The notes beneath the pieces are model-generated. The model was given only the letters and a program-made list of their open reading frames with translations. It had not been told where the DNA came from and did no database searches. A program made the translations under genes and the position numbers. Positions 18,748 through 27,904 of a DNA stretch of 64,000 nucleotides are shown here, piece after piece; the first letter of the stretch is position 1, and the number at the start of each line of letters is the position of its first letter. Source of the stretch: Corynebacterium mustelae (GTDB lineage: Bacteria > Actinomycetota > Actinomycetes > Mycobacteriales > Mycobacteriaceae); the NCBI RefSeq assembly GCF_001020985.1, contig NZ_CP011542.1, positions 248,001 through 312,000 of the forward strand. Reading direction: 5' to 3'.

Positions 18748-18803
18748 GACCCCTCATCCTCAGCCATGCTTTACAAGGTTGGGGATGAGGGGTTCTTTTT
18801 GTT
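18748..18803 (+). terminator. Strong terminator closing the prophage late operon
   Basis: An 18-base arm beginning GACCCCTCATCCTCA pairs, with two mismatches, with TGGGGATGAGGGGTTC at about 18780-18796, followed by a TTTTTG tract. Between it and the attachment site (18804-18948) I see no gene. Confidence 0.85.
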
Positions 18804-18948
18804 TTTGTAGCCTGGACACATTAGTTCGAATGCTAGATTATGTGCAATTGCGTGTACTTGAACTGGAAATGACTGAGTAAATTCTTGACCGAGCGGAGAC
18901 CGAGCAAGCGTAACAAATTCCCTGGTAGATGCTCATTACGTTTTGCCT

Positions 18949-18993
18949 CGTAATGAAAAGGTCAGGGGTTCGATTCCCCTAGGCGGCTCCACC
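18949..18993 (+). other. attR: displaced 3' part of a tRNA-Thr gene
   Basis: The bases from CGTAATGA onward read as the anticodon-loop 3' side, the T-arm (AGGGG-TTCGATT-CCCCT), an acceptor strand GGCGGC and an encoded CCA at 18989-18991. The 5' half of a tRNA cannot be folded from the sequence to the left, although the bases 18923-18940 resemble part of a D-arm and anticodon stem. CGT at the anticodon position and the acceptor sequence suggest tRNA-Thr(CGU). The intact copy should stand at the other prophage end. Confidence 0.7.
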
Positions 18994-19031
18994 AAAACAC
19001 CTGCTAAAACATGCTTTTAGCGGGTGTTTTT
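18994..19031 (+). terminator. Terminator of the tRNA-Thr locus
   Basis: AAAACACCTGCTAAAA pairs with TTTTAGCGGGTGTTTT around a CATGC loop, with one mismatch and a final T run. It belongs to the host tRNA and marks the first host DNA after the prophage. Between here and 19261 I see no convincing gene. Confidence 0.85.
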
Positions 19032-19261
19032 CTCACCAAGCCGCACTCGCAAGTTGTTGCAGGTTGTTGCTTCTTACACGGAACGCAGACGGAACAGAGA
19101 CGGAATGGCAGTATGTGTTTCCCAGCGCAGAAAGTCATCTCAAGTACTCTCCCAACCATCAAGCCTTACGCACAAATTTTTTAACGGATTTCGGCCCGTG
19201 GAGTCGTCGAAAAGCGAAAAATCCTAGGCGCACGGTGTCGCCAGTCGCGGCCTTTCACCGG

Positions 19262-19684
19262 CTACCCGTTGAACCGAATGAACGCCCGCGTCTCGAAACC
19301 GGTGAAATCCCGGGATTCAGTGAACCCCATAGCCTCGTAGAATGCGCGCTGGTAGGGGTGGTCGTCGGTAAGCAAAACGTGTTGGCGACAGTGCATAAAC
19401 GGCGCGAAGGCGTGTTGAAAAAGTTGTGTGCCGACACCGTGGCGTTGCGCGGTGGGCTTGACCAGTATGTCTTGGAGGTATGCGATCACTTCGCCATCGC
19501 CGACGATGCGGGCTAGGCCGACAAGTTCGTCGTCTTGGTATGCGCATACGACGAAGCGGGAACCGGCCAGCGCCCGCATGAGTTGCGCGGGGTCTTTGGT
19601 GTAGGCCGTCCAGCCCACCGAGTCGTACAGCGCAACCGCCTCAGCTTGGGTTGGGAGATGGTTGGGGCGGATTGTAAGTCCCAT
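19262..19684 (-). CDS. GNAT-family N-acetyltransferase
   Basis: A 140-residue protein with the GNAT fold pattern: a central strand pair (FVVCAYQDDELVGLARI), then the acetyl-CoA binding motif A (VKPTAQRHGVGTQL, with RHGVGT at residues 81-86) and a C-terminal FYEAMGF motif. GNAT enzymes move an acetyl group from acetyl-CoA to an amine on a small molecule or protein; the substrate cannot be told. The ATG at 19684 is chosen over an upstream ATG because AAAGGA stands just before it and the family starts here. First host gene beside the prophage, pointing towards it. Confidence 0.85.
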   Translation of the reverse strand: MGLTIRPNHLPTQAEAVALYDSVGWTAYTKDPAQLMRALAGSRFVVCAYQDDELVGLARIVGDGEVIAYLQDILVKPTAQRHGVGTQLFQHAFAPFMHCRQHVLLTDDHPYQRAFYEAMGFTESRDFTGFETRAFIRFNG

Positions 19685-19927
19685 GGGATTTCCTTTGATC
19701 GGGGAGTGGGGCGCGGAGGTGAGGAACGAAAAACGCCGTGGGTAGTGATTGTTTGGCAACAATGTTACGGGAGTGCGGCAGGTGGCGCATCGATAATGCT
19801 AACGTGTCGGTGCTAGCCAGTGAAGGCGCTGCTGAGCCGGTGGACGGTCGGGGTTTATTGTGGCCTTAGGCACCCTAAAGAGGTGTTGTAGCGATCGCCG
19901 AACGAGGAGATACTTTGCGCAAGATGC

Positions 19928-19972
19928 TTTATACCTCTTTATAACTAGAATTTAGTTATAAAGAGGTATAAA
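19928..19972. promoter_or_regulatory. Perfect 20-bp inverted repeat before the ATPase gene
   Basis: The arm TTTATACCTCTTTATAACTA (19928-19947) is repeated exactly in reverse complement at 19953-19972 around the five bases GAATT. It ends seven bases before the first possible start of the next gene. It could be a repressor operator overlapping the promoter or an RNA hairpin that controls access to the start codon. Its AT content is much above that of the surrounding DNA. Confidence 0.7.
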
Positions 19973-19979
19973 GTGGGAT

Positions 19980-21149
19980 ATGCTAGAGGCCATGCAATTG
20001 AGTCCATACACTCCTGGTGTAATCGCGCGGCATTTATTCGGTCGAAGCAGCTACGTTGCCGAATTTGAGTTGAAGCTTCAGCAAATGCGAATGGCTTCCC
20101 GTTTAGAAGGTCGCATTGTTGCTTATGTGGGGCATCGAGGGGTGGGGAAAACATCGTTACTTCGCCATATGCAACAGAAAGCCCAAGATCTTGGCTTCGT
20201 GTCGGTGTGGATCACAGCAGGTGATGGAGCACTAGCCGATGAGGTTCTTAGCGGAATAGTTGCGAATGTTCACAACTGGCAGCAGCGATCAATCGATGCG
20301 TTTGCTGCGATGCTACGAAGTCTCGAACTGAGTGTGCATGGTGTGCATGTTAAGGTTCCAGAGGTTATCAGGCAGGAAGGTGAGCAGGTAGGGCGGGTGC
20401 TCCAAGCTGCGTTGATTAAGGCAGGAAAACTTGCAATCCAGGAGAAACGGTCGGGCATAGTTCTGTTTATCGATGAATTGCAGTCAGCGGATTTGGCGGG
20501 GATTCGTGGGCTAGCCTATACGTGGCAACATTTGCAAGCGGAAGCGCCAGAGCTGCCAATGATGGTGGTGGGGGCCGGTTTGGGACACACACCAGACGTG
20601 GTCACAGATGCGGTGAGTTTCGGTGAACGGTTCCAGTACGAGCGGTTAACAGACTTGACCAGAGCGGATTCGCTGCAAGCTCTTGTTCAGCCAGCGCGTG
20701 AGATGAACGTAGAGTGGGACCCACTAGCCCTTGGACTTGCGCTTGAAATGGCCAATGGTTATCCGTATTTTCTCCAGTTGATTGGTGACTATACGTGGAA
20801 AGAAGCGCGGTTTCCAGATCAAGGTGCAACACTTCACCTGGAACATACAGAGCGTGCTCAACAACCGTTCCGGGAGGAGCTCGCGCAGTTCTTTCGAGTT
20901 CGCTGGTCAAAGGTCACCGAAGCGGAAGGCCAGTTGCTTACCGCATTGGCTGAACTTGGTGGTGACAACGTGCCCCGAGCAGCGTTAGCGGAGAAAATGG
21001 GTGTGGACACGGCCACGCTAAGCATGGCGCGTAAATCGTTGATTGATAAAGGGATTATTGATTCACCTCGCTACGGACGGCTCAGTTTCACCGCGCCGGG
21101 CTTCGCAGAATATGTGAGACAAGAGCAGGGCGTTGAAGCTAAGAAGTGA
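19980..21149 (+). CDS. AAA-type ATPase with C-terminal winged helix, function unknown
   Basis: A 389-residue protein. Residues 51-60 hold a Walker A loop (GHRGVGKTSL), LFIDELQ near 161-167 is the Walker B, and a winged-helix-like region follows at about 315-375 (LTALAELGGDNVPRAALAEKMGVD). This resembles the Orc1/Cdc6-like or AAA_16 type of ATPase found in many actinobacteria without known function. The start may be 19980 or, as homologues begin MxLSPYTPG, the ATG at 19992. The perfect inverted repeat directly upstream suggests tight control. Its position beside a tRNA-linked prophage could mean it is part of an accessory island. Confidence 0.75.
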   Translation: MLEAMQLSPYTPGVIARHLFGRSSYVAEFELKLQQMRMASRLEGRIVAYVGHRGVGKTSLLRHMQQKAQDLGFVSVWITAGDGALADEVLSGIVANVHNWQQRSIDAFAAMLRSLELSVHGVHVKVPEVIRQEGEQVGRVLQAALIKAGKLAIQEKRSGIVLFIDELQSADLAGIRGLAYTWQHLQAEAPELPMMVVGAGLGHTPDVVTDAVSFGERFQYERLTDLTRADSLQALVQPAREMNVEWDPLALGLALEMANGYPYFLQLIGDYTWKEARFPDQGATLHLEHTERAQQPFREELAQFFRVRWSKVTEAEGQLLTALAELGGDNVPRAALAEKMGVDTATLSMARKSLIDKGIIDSPRYGRLSFTAPGFAEYVRQEQGVEAKK

Positions 21150-21162
21150 TACTAAAAATTAA

Positions 21163-21203
21163 GAGACAGGGGCGCCAACCGCAGAATGCGCAAACCCCGT
21201 CTC
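21163..21203. terminator. Hairpin between convergent ATPase and lipoprotein genes
   Basis: GAGACAGGGG at 21163-21172 pairs with CCCCGTCTC at 21195-21203, with one bulged A, in the short gap between two converging genes. T-runs are weak on both sides, so termination is inferred from position. Confidence 0.45.
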
Positions 21204-21217
21204 AGAGCCACCGTCTG

Positions 21218-21787
21218 TTAGTAATTATCGCTGTAGCAGGTGCCTACCCGCGTCCCGTCGATAGATAGGTCGGCAACCCAGCCTTCATCGAAATCTGCCG
21301 CGACCTCGGCCGGAATGATCGCCTGTTGTTTCTTCTCGGTAAGCGAAATGTCGGAGTCTAGTTCCACGGGATTGCCACCGAATTGTGTGTAGGTATTAGA
21401 AACTAACTGGCCAGCGTCGAACTTTAACATCCGGGCGGCACGCTTGGTTATCACGCCGAATGAAGTACTTCCGGTGCTAACATCGCCGGAATACTCCCAG
21501 GTGATTGTTTTCGTTCCTTCTGGCTGGTCGGTGCCACTGGCGTTAATCGTTGCACCGGTTAGTTTCACTGGGGACGCGCCGGGAGTGGATTCTTCGCAGG
21601 CGACTTTCACTTCCGGGGTTTCTTCAGCTGAGGTGGTTTCGGAAGCCGATGTGGTGGTTGTGGTGTTGCTAGCTGTGGTTGTGGCTGTGTTGCTGGTTGC
21701 CGTTGCATCTTTGGGTTCCTCAGAGCTACATGCGGTCAGACTGAGGCTGAGACTGAGTGTTAGTGCGAGCGCGACTTTAAGCTTCAT
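21218..21787 (-). CDS. Secreted lipoprotein, unknown function
   Basis: A 189-residue protein with a typical lipoprotein signal: MKLK, a hydrophobic run and a lipobox LTAC with Cys20 to be lipid-modified. Residues 21-65 are a Thr/Ser/Ala-rich linker, which suggests an extended, perhaps glycosylated stalk. The rest is a small domain with two cysteines (CEEST near 76 and GTCYSDNY at the end) that may form a disulfide. Translation is placed at 21787 because AGGAGA precedes it; the longer open frame upstream would overlap the divergent epimerase gene. No family recognised. Confidence 0.8.
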   Translation of the reverse strand: MKLKVALALTLSLSLSLTACSSEEPKDATATSNTATTTASNTTTTTSASETTSAEETPEVKVACEESTPGASPVKLTGATINASGTDQPEGTKTITWEYSGDVSTGSTSFGVITKRAARMLKFDAGQLVSNTYTQFGGNPVELDSDISLTEKKQQAIIPAEVAADFDEGWVADLSIDGTRVGTCYSDNY

Positions 21788-22001
21788 CTTTTCTCCTAAT
21801 TGGGGGTGCTGAAGTGATTGTAAGTTATGTTCTGACTTTAGTGCGGCTGTTAATGGACATATCTGGGACATTTGCTTAGTGCTTTTCGACGCGGCTCCGA
21901 TTGCGTTGGGTTTTATGCTTACTGTGCTGATGAGTGTGCTCAAGTTGCGTGTTTTATAGGTATCTATGTGGTCGGTGCTTAAGGGATCGTGGTTGGCGTA
22001 G

Positions 22002-23015
<1,014 letters not shown>

Positions 23016-23017
23016 CT

Positions 23018-23061
23018 TAAGAAGAACGGGGCCGGTTTACTTTTCCGGCCCCGTTTTCTTA
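23018..23061. terminator. Bidirectional terminator between galE-like and secreted protein genes
   Basis: AACGGGGCCGG and CCGGCCCCGTT form an 11-base stem around TTTACTTTT, with A- and T-runs on the two outer sides, so it can serve both converging genes. Confidence 0.85.
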
Positions 23062-23065
23062 GGGG

Positions 23066-23854
23066 TTAGCTGCTACGTGGGGTAAGTAGTTGCTGTATCT
23101 GTGGCAGGAAGGCGATGATTGCCGCGATAAAGGCCGTTACTGCGGTGACGATTCCAGCGATAATTCCAGCGTTGGGGCTGGTGGAAGTACCGGAGCTGCT
23201 GGGGGTGTTTGCTTTCGGGATGGTGCTGCGTCCTTCGATGCAGTTTTCGACAGCGGACAACAGGGAGCGGAATAATTCCGTTTGCACTGTGTTTTCGTGC
23301 GCTATGAGTGGGTATGCCGGGTTGGTTGGGGGAATGGCCGCTAACTCGGCGTTGATGAATTTCAGCGCGGTTTGAAATTCGCCTTGTGCTTTTTTGGCCT
23401 CGGCTTTGGTGAACTTCAGTTTTTGATTTCCGGTTCGCTCGATGCCGAGGAATTTGTAGTAATAGTCGATCTCGGATAGATCACTCTTGCTGTAGTTATA
23501 AAGTGCGCGAAGCCCTTCAGCAATTTCGGTGGGCTGCCGGTGGGGCAGGTGGGTGTGGGCCCAGTCTAGGACGGCAGGGGAGCCGGAGCTGGGGAGTGCG
23601 GCGTTTTCTTGTAGTTCGGCTTCGCTCAGCGTGCCGGTGGCGATGATGTCTGCGATTACTTTTTGGGCATCGGTGATGATTCGTTTACCGAGTGAGTCAA
23701 TTTTGTCGTCTGCGAGGGTGAATATGCAGACATTTGACGTGCTATCGGCTTCGACGGTTGGGTTGAAGAGCCGACCGTACGCCTGTGCGGGTTGGGTGGA
23801 TGTGATAAGGATGGCCGACATGAGTGTGGCGGCGATGAATTGTTTTCTTGGCAC
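23066..23854 (-). CDS. Secreted, C-terminally membrane-anchored protein, unknown function
   Basis: A 262-residue protein with an N-terminal signal peptide (hydrophobic stretch to about residue 25, AQA cleavage-type site) and a C-terminal membrane helix (about 228-250, GIIAGIVTAVTAFIAAIIAF) after a Ser/Thr/Pro linker. The middle is helical and rich in charged residues. This arrangement is common among exported corynebacterial surface proteins held in the membrane. There is no sorting motif LPxTG. I do not recognise the domain. The gene converges with the epimerase gene across a shared terminator. Confidence 0.75.
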   Translation of the reverse strand: MPRKQFIAATLMSAILITSTQPAQAYGRLFNPTVEADSTSNVCIFTLADDKIDSLGKRIITDAQKVIADIIATGTLSEAELQENAALPSSGSPAVLDWAHTHLPHRQPTEIAEGLRALYNYSKSDLSEIDYYYKFLGIERTGNQKLKFTKAEAKKAQGEFQTALKFINAELAAIPPTNPAYPLIAHENTVQTELFRSLLSAVENCIEGRSTIPKANTPSSSGTSTSPNAGIIAGIVTAVTAFIAAIIAFLPQIQQLLTPRSS

Positions 23855-23989
23855 TAGAAGACCCTTTCAAGTGGCAGCAGAGTTCTTAAATATTAAGACT
23901 ATAGTAAGAAAGGGTTAAGTGTTTAATGTGGTGGTGTGGTAGGGGTAGTGCTTTTCGACGTCGACAAGCATTCCCTACCGTCGGAAACG

Positions 23990-25648
23990 CTAGATTTGGG
24001 GCGGTACCAGCCGGGCGGGAACCACTTTCCCGGTTGGGTTGCGCGGTAGCGAGTCGACAAAATGCACGTCACGCGGAATCGAATGCTCCGCTAAATGGTT
24101 AGCTACCCACTGTTTGATGCTTTCCGCAGTAACGGATTTACCAGCGGCATCCTCGCTTCGGACGATCCATACCGCGATGCGTTTGAAGGTATCGGGGTCA
24201 TCTACCCCGCCAGCGTACATGTCGGCGATGCCGGGCATTTCCTCCAAGACTTCCTCCACACTACGCGGATACACGTTTTCGCCACCAACGATAATCATGT
24301 CGTCGGCACGTCCAAGGACATAGAGGTATCCGTCGCTATCGAGGTAACCGCGATCCCCAATTTGTACCATGTGCCCATAGCGACGTACCGGGATTTTCGG
24401 ATCGGTATAACCAGACAGGGTCACGGTGTTGTAGCAGAAAATTCTGCCCGGAGTGCCGGTTGGGCAGGGGAGATCGTTATCATCAAGAATGACTAAATCG
24501 GTGCCGGTGCATACTGGGCCAGCGGTGGCGCTGTGGGCGTTGATGTCCTCAATGCTTGCCACAGCAACAGCGGAGATTTCGGTGGAGCCGTAAAGGTTGC
24601 ACAGGATTTTGCCGAAGCGTTCGTGCACTGCTTCGACTAGCCACGGCGACAGCGCATTGCCGGAGGAGAAAATGAATTTCAAGCTGGAACAGTCGTATTT
24701 CTCGTTGTCCTTGACGTTGACTATCTGTTTAAGGAAGATCGGCGAGGACAGCATGCCATCAAGTTTGTGCTCAGCAATATCCCGCAGGACCGCTTCGGCG
24801 TCGAAAAGCCTACGGGTAACGATCGTGCCCCGCATACCAAAGGTGATATTGAAACACGCCCAGCCCCACGCATGGAACATGGATGCGGTGACTTGTACTT
24901 TCATTCCGGCACGCCACGGTACCTTATTGAGGATGCCAGCAAGGACGGTTGGCATGAGCGGCTCGGGGCGCATGACGCCTTTGGGCACCCCGGTGGTCCC
25001 TGAACTCATGGTAACAATAGGACCATGCTTCGGGAACACTGGTAGTGAACCTGGAATATGGGTTTGCAGAATATCATCAAGGCTTTGGTATTGGGCGCTA
25101 GCCTCGGACTCCCGATGGGCAATGATGATCGGAATGTCGATCAGGTCGGTGTCGATGCGGGGGAGGAACTCCTCGTCGATGACTAAAACATTAACACCAT
25201 CGCGTTGTATACAAGCGGTGAGTTGTTCTTTAGAGGAACCAATATTAAGCAAGTACACCGTGCCGCCCGCAAAGCCTTTTGCTGCCATGGGGTAGATGAT
25301 GCCCCGGCCGTTACGTGCCATGATTCCCAGATGGAGGTTTTCTGGTTCCAATTGCCGCAAATAGCTGGCGATAATCCGGGAATTATTACGTAACTCGCGG
25401 TAGGTGAGTGCCCCGTTGTCGTCGATAAGCGCGGTGCGTTCCGGGCAAGCATAATATCCTTGCTCCACCTCCCGTGCGGTGGCAAAGCGGTACCGTGCCA
25501 AAATCGGCGCGGTGGCGGCTACTGCCTTGAGCCCTCCTTCGTGGGAAACGATCCCAGCGCGTAGCACCCCAGGAATAAAATCTTTTAACTGGGCAAGGGT
25601 ATGGGTAAAACGGGTAAAGCGGAGGTTCATGAGGGCACGGTCTTTCAC
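23990..25648 (-). CDS. Acyl-CoA synthetase (fatty-acid-CoA ligase family)
   Basis: A 552-residue member of the adenylate-forming enzyme superfamily. The ATP loop MSSGTTGVPKG, the NLYGSTE motif, LGRADDMIIVGGENVYP near the hinge, and the C-terminal NPTGKVVP catalytic lysine motif are all clear. The family activates carboxylic acids, here probably fatty acids, to acyl-AMP and then acyl-CoA. The start used is GTG at 25648; an ATG at 25630 is an alternative, and neither has a strong ribosome-binding site. It stands alone, with a terminator of the upstream gene in front. Confidence 0.88.
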   Translation of the reverse strand: MKDRALMNLRFTRFTHTLAQLKDFIPGVLRAGIVSHEGGLKAVAATAPILARYRFATAREVEQGYYACPERTALIDDNGALTYRELRNNSRIIASYLRQLEPENLHLGIMARNGRGIIYPMAAKGFAGGTVYLLNIGSSKEQLTACIQRDGVNVLVIDEEFLPRIDTDLIDIPIIIAHRESEASAQYQSLDDILQTHIPGSLPVFPKHGPIVTMSSGTTGVPKGVMRPEPLMPTVLAGILNKVPWRAGMKVQVTASMFHAWGWACFNITFGMRGTIVTRRLFDAEAVLRDIAEHKLDGMLSSPIFLKQIVNVKDNEKYDCSSLKFIFSSGNALSPWLVEAVHERFGKILCNLYGSTEISAVAVASIEDINAHSATAGPVCTGTDLVILDDNDLPCPTGTPGRIFCYNTVTLSGYTDPKIPVRRYGHMVQIGDRGYLDSDGYLYVLGRADDMIIVGGENVYPRSVEEVLEEMPGIADMYAGGVDDPDTFKRIAVWIVRSEDAAGKSVTAESIKQWVANHLAEHSIPRDVHFVDSLPRNPTGKVVPARLVPPQI

Positions 25649-25683
25649 AGATGGTTAAAGTCAGTTGATAGCGATACTACAAA

Positions 25684-25731
25684 AGACCACCCTTGAAAGA
25701 AGAACCTCAAGGCCAACACCACAGGTGGTCT
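25684..25731 (-). terminator. Terminator after the CcdA-like gene
   Basis: On the minus strand AGACCACC, a long loop with an internal TTGAGG/TCAAGG-type hairpin, and GGTGGTCT are followed by TTTTG. It lies between the CcdA-like stop codon and the acyl-CoA synthetase start. Confidence 0.6.
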
Positions 25732-26614
25732 ATTTGCTGTCGAAACTATCGGTTGCGCCAGCAGAAGAGTTACGAAGAATATGCGCTACCAAACCCCCAG
25801 CAATGGCAAGCCCAATGAAGATAGCAACCACTACGTCGCTTACCGGCCCGAACGTCACGAGCACCCACTCTTGGATACGTGCGTGACTGTCGACGCTAAT
25901 AACCGACGGCAGCGTAGTACCGCCCCGGAAAAATAGAAATAACGCACCCACCAGGATCATGAGTCCACCAGAAAGCATTGACGTGGTGTGCAATCTAAGC
26001 GGGCCGAATTGCTGGGTCGAACCGCGCAGCGGCCGCCACTGTGAAACATTCCACTTATCCCAGACCAATGCCAACCCGAAAAGCGGCACGGTCATACCCA
26101 AACCATAAGCCGCCAGGATCAGTGCGCCGTATGCGGAGGCGGCGATTAGGTTTTCGCTACTGTTGCCACCAGCAGCGGTGATCGAACCACCACCCACCAC
26201 AGCGGTGGTAAGCACCGCCCCTAGAAGCGGCCCGGTGCAAAAACCTGAGAACCCATATAACGCGCCGAGCAGAAACGTGGAACCACGTGAAGTGCCAGCC
26301 GGTGCCATGGTGGGGCCGATCCGAAACCCGCCGCCGAAGAACACGATGGCACCGAGGATGATAACAACAACTCCGCCAGCGGTGATCAGGGTATCGCGAT
26401 ACGTGGTGAAGAAACTGCCTACTATCCCGGCACCAACTCCAATGGGAACTAGAACAGAAGCTAGGCCAAGGAAAAACACTGTGGTGCGGGCAATAAGTTG
26501 GGTGGCAGTAGAAAACGCGTAGGCGAAAAACGCTGGCAATAATAACGCCGAGCAGGGGCTTAGCAGCGCCAATATGCCGCCGATAAACGCCCCCAAAATT
26601 CCGATGTCGATCAC
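25730..26614 (-). CDS. CcdA/DsbD-type membrane thiol-redox transporter
   Basis: A 294-residue protein with six or seven membrane segments. Two cysteines in membrane motifs, SPC at residue 21 and GFCTGP near 133, correspond to the pair that carries electrons across the membrane in CcdA and DsbD. These proteins pass reducing power from cytoplasmic thioredoxin to the outside, for cytochrome c maturation or to keep extracytoplasmic thiol enzymes reduced. It lies 18 bases after the DsbA-like gene in the same direction, which suggests the two are one functional pair. Confidence 0.78.
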   Translation of the reverse strand: MIDIGILGAFIGGILALLSPCSALLLPAFFAYAFSTATQLIARTTVFFLGLASVLVPIGVGAGIVGSFFTTYRDTLITAGGVVVIILGAIVFFGGGFRIGPTMAPAGTSRGSTFLLGALYGFSGFCTGPLLGAVLTTAVVGGGSITAAGGNSSENLIAASAYGALILAAYGLGMTVPLFGLALVWDKWNVSQWRPLRGSTQQFGPLRLHTTSMLSGGLMILVGALFLFFRGGTTLPSVISVDSHARIQEWVLVTFGPVSDVVVAIFIGLAIAGGLVAHILRNSSAGATDSFDSK

Positions 26615-26632
26615 TAAAAAACCTTAAGGAGG

Positions 26633-27493
26633 TTAGTTTTTGGCGTTGGCTTTAATGAGTTCTTCGTCAATGATTTGCTTGAATACTTCATAGGGCTGCG
26701 CACCGTTAACAAATTGGGTGCCTACCAATGAGCCAGGGGTTCCAGTTAAACCAATCGCGGCGGCATAGTCGTGGGCATTGGTGACGGTTTCGGAATACGT
26801 GTCATCGGTGGCTTCGGCGCGGAACCGCTCCAAGTCCGGAACACCTGCCTGCTTAGCAAAATTCACGAAATCTTCAATGGTGTTTTCAGGGTGTCCGGAA
26901 ACAGAAGCCGAGGCGGTAAATAGTGCGGTCTTGAATTCGTAGAATTTACCCTGGGCGGCCGCAGCGCGACCCGCCTTAGCTGCGGCTATGGCGTGGTCGC
27001 CGTTGATAGGGAAGTCATTCCACTCGATGCGCACCAAGCCCTTTTTGACGTAATCTTCCACGATATTTTTATATGCGGTGTTAGCATGCCGGGCACAAAA
27101 TGGGCATTCGAAATCGGAGAATTCGGAAATAACAACCGGTGCGTCTATGGCGCCATAGGCAAATGGATCGGCTGCGTTACGACGATGCACGTTGAGGATA
27201 TCAGCCTCCGATTTCACATCACCGTTGGAACCGAAAATTTTGGCGTCGATCTTTGCTGGGTCGCTTAACGGATCAATGGGAGCAGACCCAGCCGGTGCTG
27301 GGTCGCCGGTGGGTTTCGCCGTGGTGGTCTCTACTTGGCTAGGGGTGGCAGTGGTGCCACCGTGTGCCACCGCGGTGGGGTGCTCAGCGGAATTGTGCCC
27401 CACCACGTAACCGATCATGCCGGATACGGCGATCAGAACCGCAAATAGTGCCCAGATTGCAGGCGAAACGGATGAAAATTGGTTCTTTTTCAT
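26633..27493 (-). CDS. Membrane-anchored DsbA-like thioredoxin-fold oxidoreductase
   Basis: A 286-residue protein with an N-terminal membrane anchor (about 13-31), an Ala/Thr/Pro-rich linker to about residue 75 and a thioredoxin-fold domain. The active site is CPFC at 130-133 (FSDFECPFC), and the cis-proline loop TGTPGSLV is present near the C-terminus. Proteins of this type form or repair disulfide bonds in exported proteins outside the membrane. The adjacent CcdA-like gene probably provides the electron link. An insertion of helices between the active site and cis-Pro is as in DsbA. Confidence 0.85.
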   Translation of the reverse strand: MKKNQFSSVSPAIWALFAVLIAVSGMIGYVVGHNSAEHPTAVAHGGTTATPSQVETTTAKPTGDPAPAGSAPIDPLSDPAKIDAKIFGSNGDVKSEADILNVHRRNAADPFAYGAIDAPVVISEFSDFECPFCARHANTAYKNIVEDYVKKGLVRIEWNDFPINGDHAIAAAKAGRAAAAQGKFYEFKTALFTASASVSGHPENTIEDFVNFAKQAGVPDLERFRAEATDDTYSETVTNAHDYAAAIGLTGTPGSLVGTQFVNGAQPYEVFKQIIDEELIKANAKN

Positions 27494-27548
27494 AAAAAGT
27501 TAAGGCTCCTGACAAAAAGTAGTTGCCTTATTGTAGCGATTATCCGTT

Positions 27549-27899
27549 TCAGAATTCATCTTCAGGCGTAATGGCATTTTGCAATGCGATGGCGCGCGCG
27601 AGCCGCGCGTAGCGCAATTCCTGTTCCCGGAACCGAATCCAAGTAGACAAAGTTGTAAAACCAAATGCCATGATGAGCACATATAACATCAGGTCGGTGC
27701 CCCGATCCACCCCGATGGTATTGGCTATGACGGTAACGTCATCCGGGCGTAGTACCGCCCAGATTGCCAGGATCACCAGTACGACGAAGCCGAGCTTCAC
27801 CCCAGCCTTGGCGCGTGCTTTTCGACGATTGGTAAGGAAGTACAGCACCAAGAGCAGGGTGGTAATCAGCAGTAATAATTGCACGATGGTTGTTGTCAT
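27549..27899 (-). CDS. DUF2304 membrane protein
   Basis: A 116-residue protein with three membrane stretches (about 4-22, 34-49, 68-85) followed by a charged helix (STWIRFREQELRYARLARAIAL) with the pattern of DUF2304. Members are usually encoded beside a family-2 glycosyltransferase that acts on polyprenyl phosphate, as here, and may be a membrane partner of it. The gene starts five bases after the glycosyltransferase gene stop, so the two are very probably cotranscribed. Confidence 0.8.
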   Translation of the reverse strand: MTTTIVQLLLLITTLLLVLYFLTNRRKARAKAGVKLGFVVLVILAIWAVLRPDDVTVIANTIGVDRGTDLMLYVLIMAFGFTTLSTWIRFREQELRYARLARAIALQNAITPEDEF

Positions 27900-27904
27900 G
27901 ATGA

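Larger units (their letters stand above)
1..18993 (+). mobile_element. Prophage, right part: capsid, tail, lysis genes and attR
   Basis: All genes lie on the plus strand, tightly packed and often overlapping, in the standard siphovirus order (capsid, head-tail connectors, major tail, tail chaperone with frameshift, tape measure, distal tail, minor tail, fibre, lysin, holin). The right boundary is a 3' fragment of a tRNA-Thr gene ending at 18993. No integrase, repressor, terminase or portal gene is in view, so the left end lies outside the window. Every late gene seen is open, so the late module looks undecayed. Confidence 0.95.

Noticed and set aside
19064..19516. 150-residue plus-strand open frame beside the attachment site
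   Set aside because: It lies mostly antisense to the clear GNAT acetyltransferase gene and has no family pattern or ribosome-binding site.
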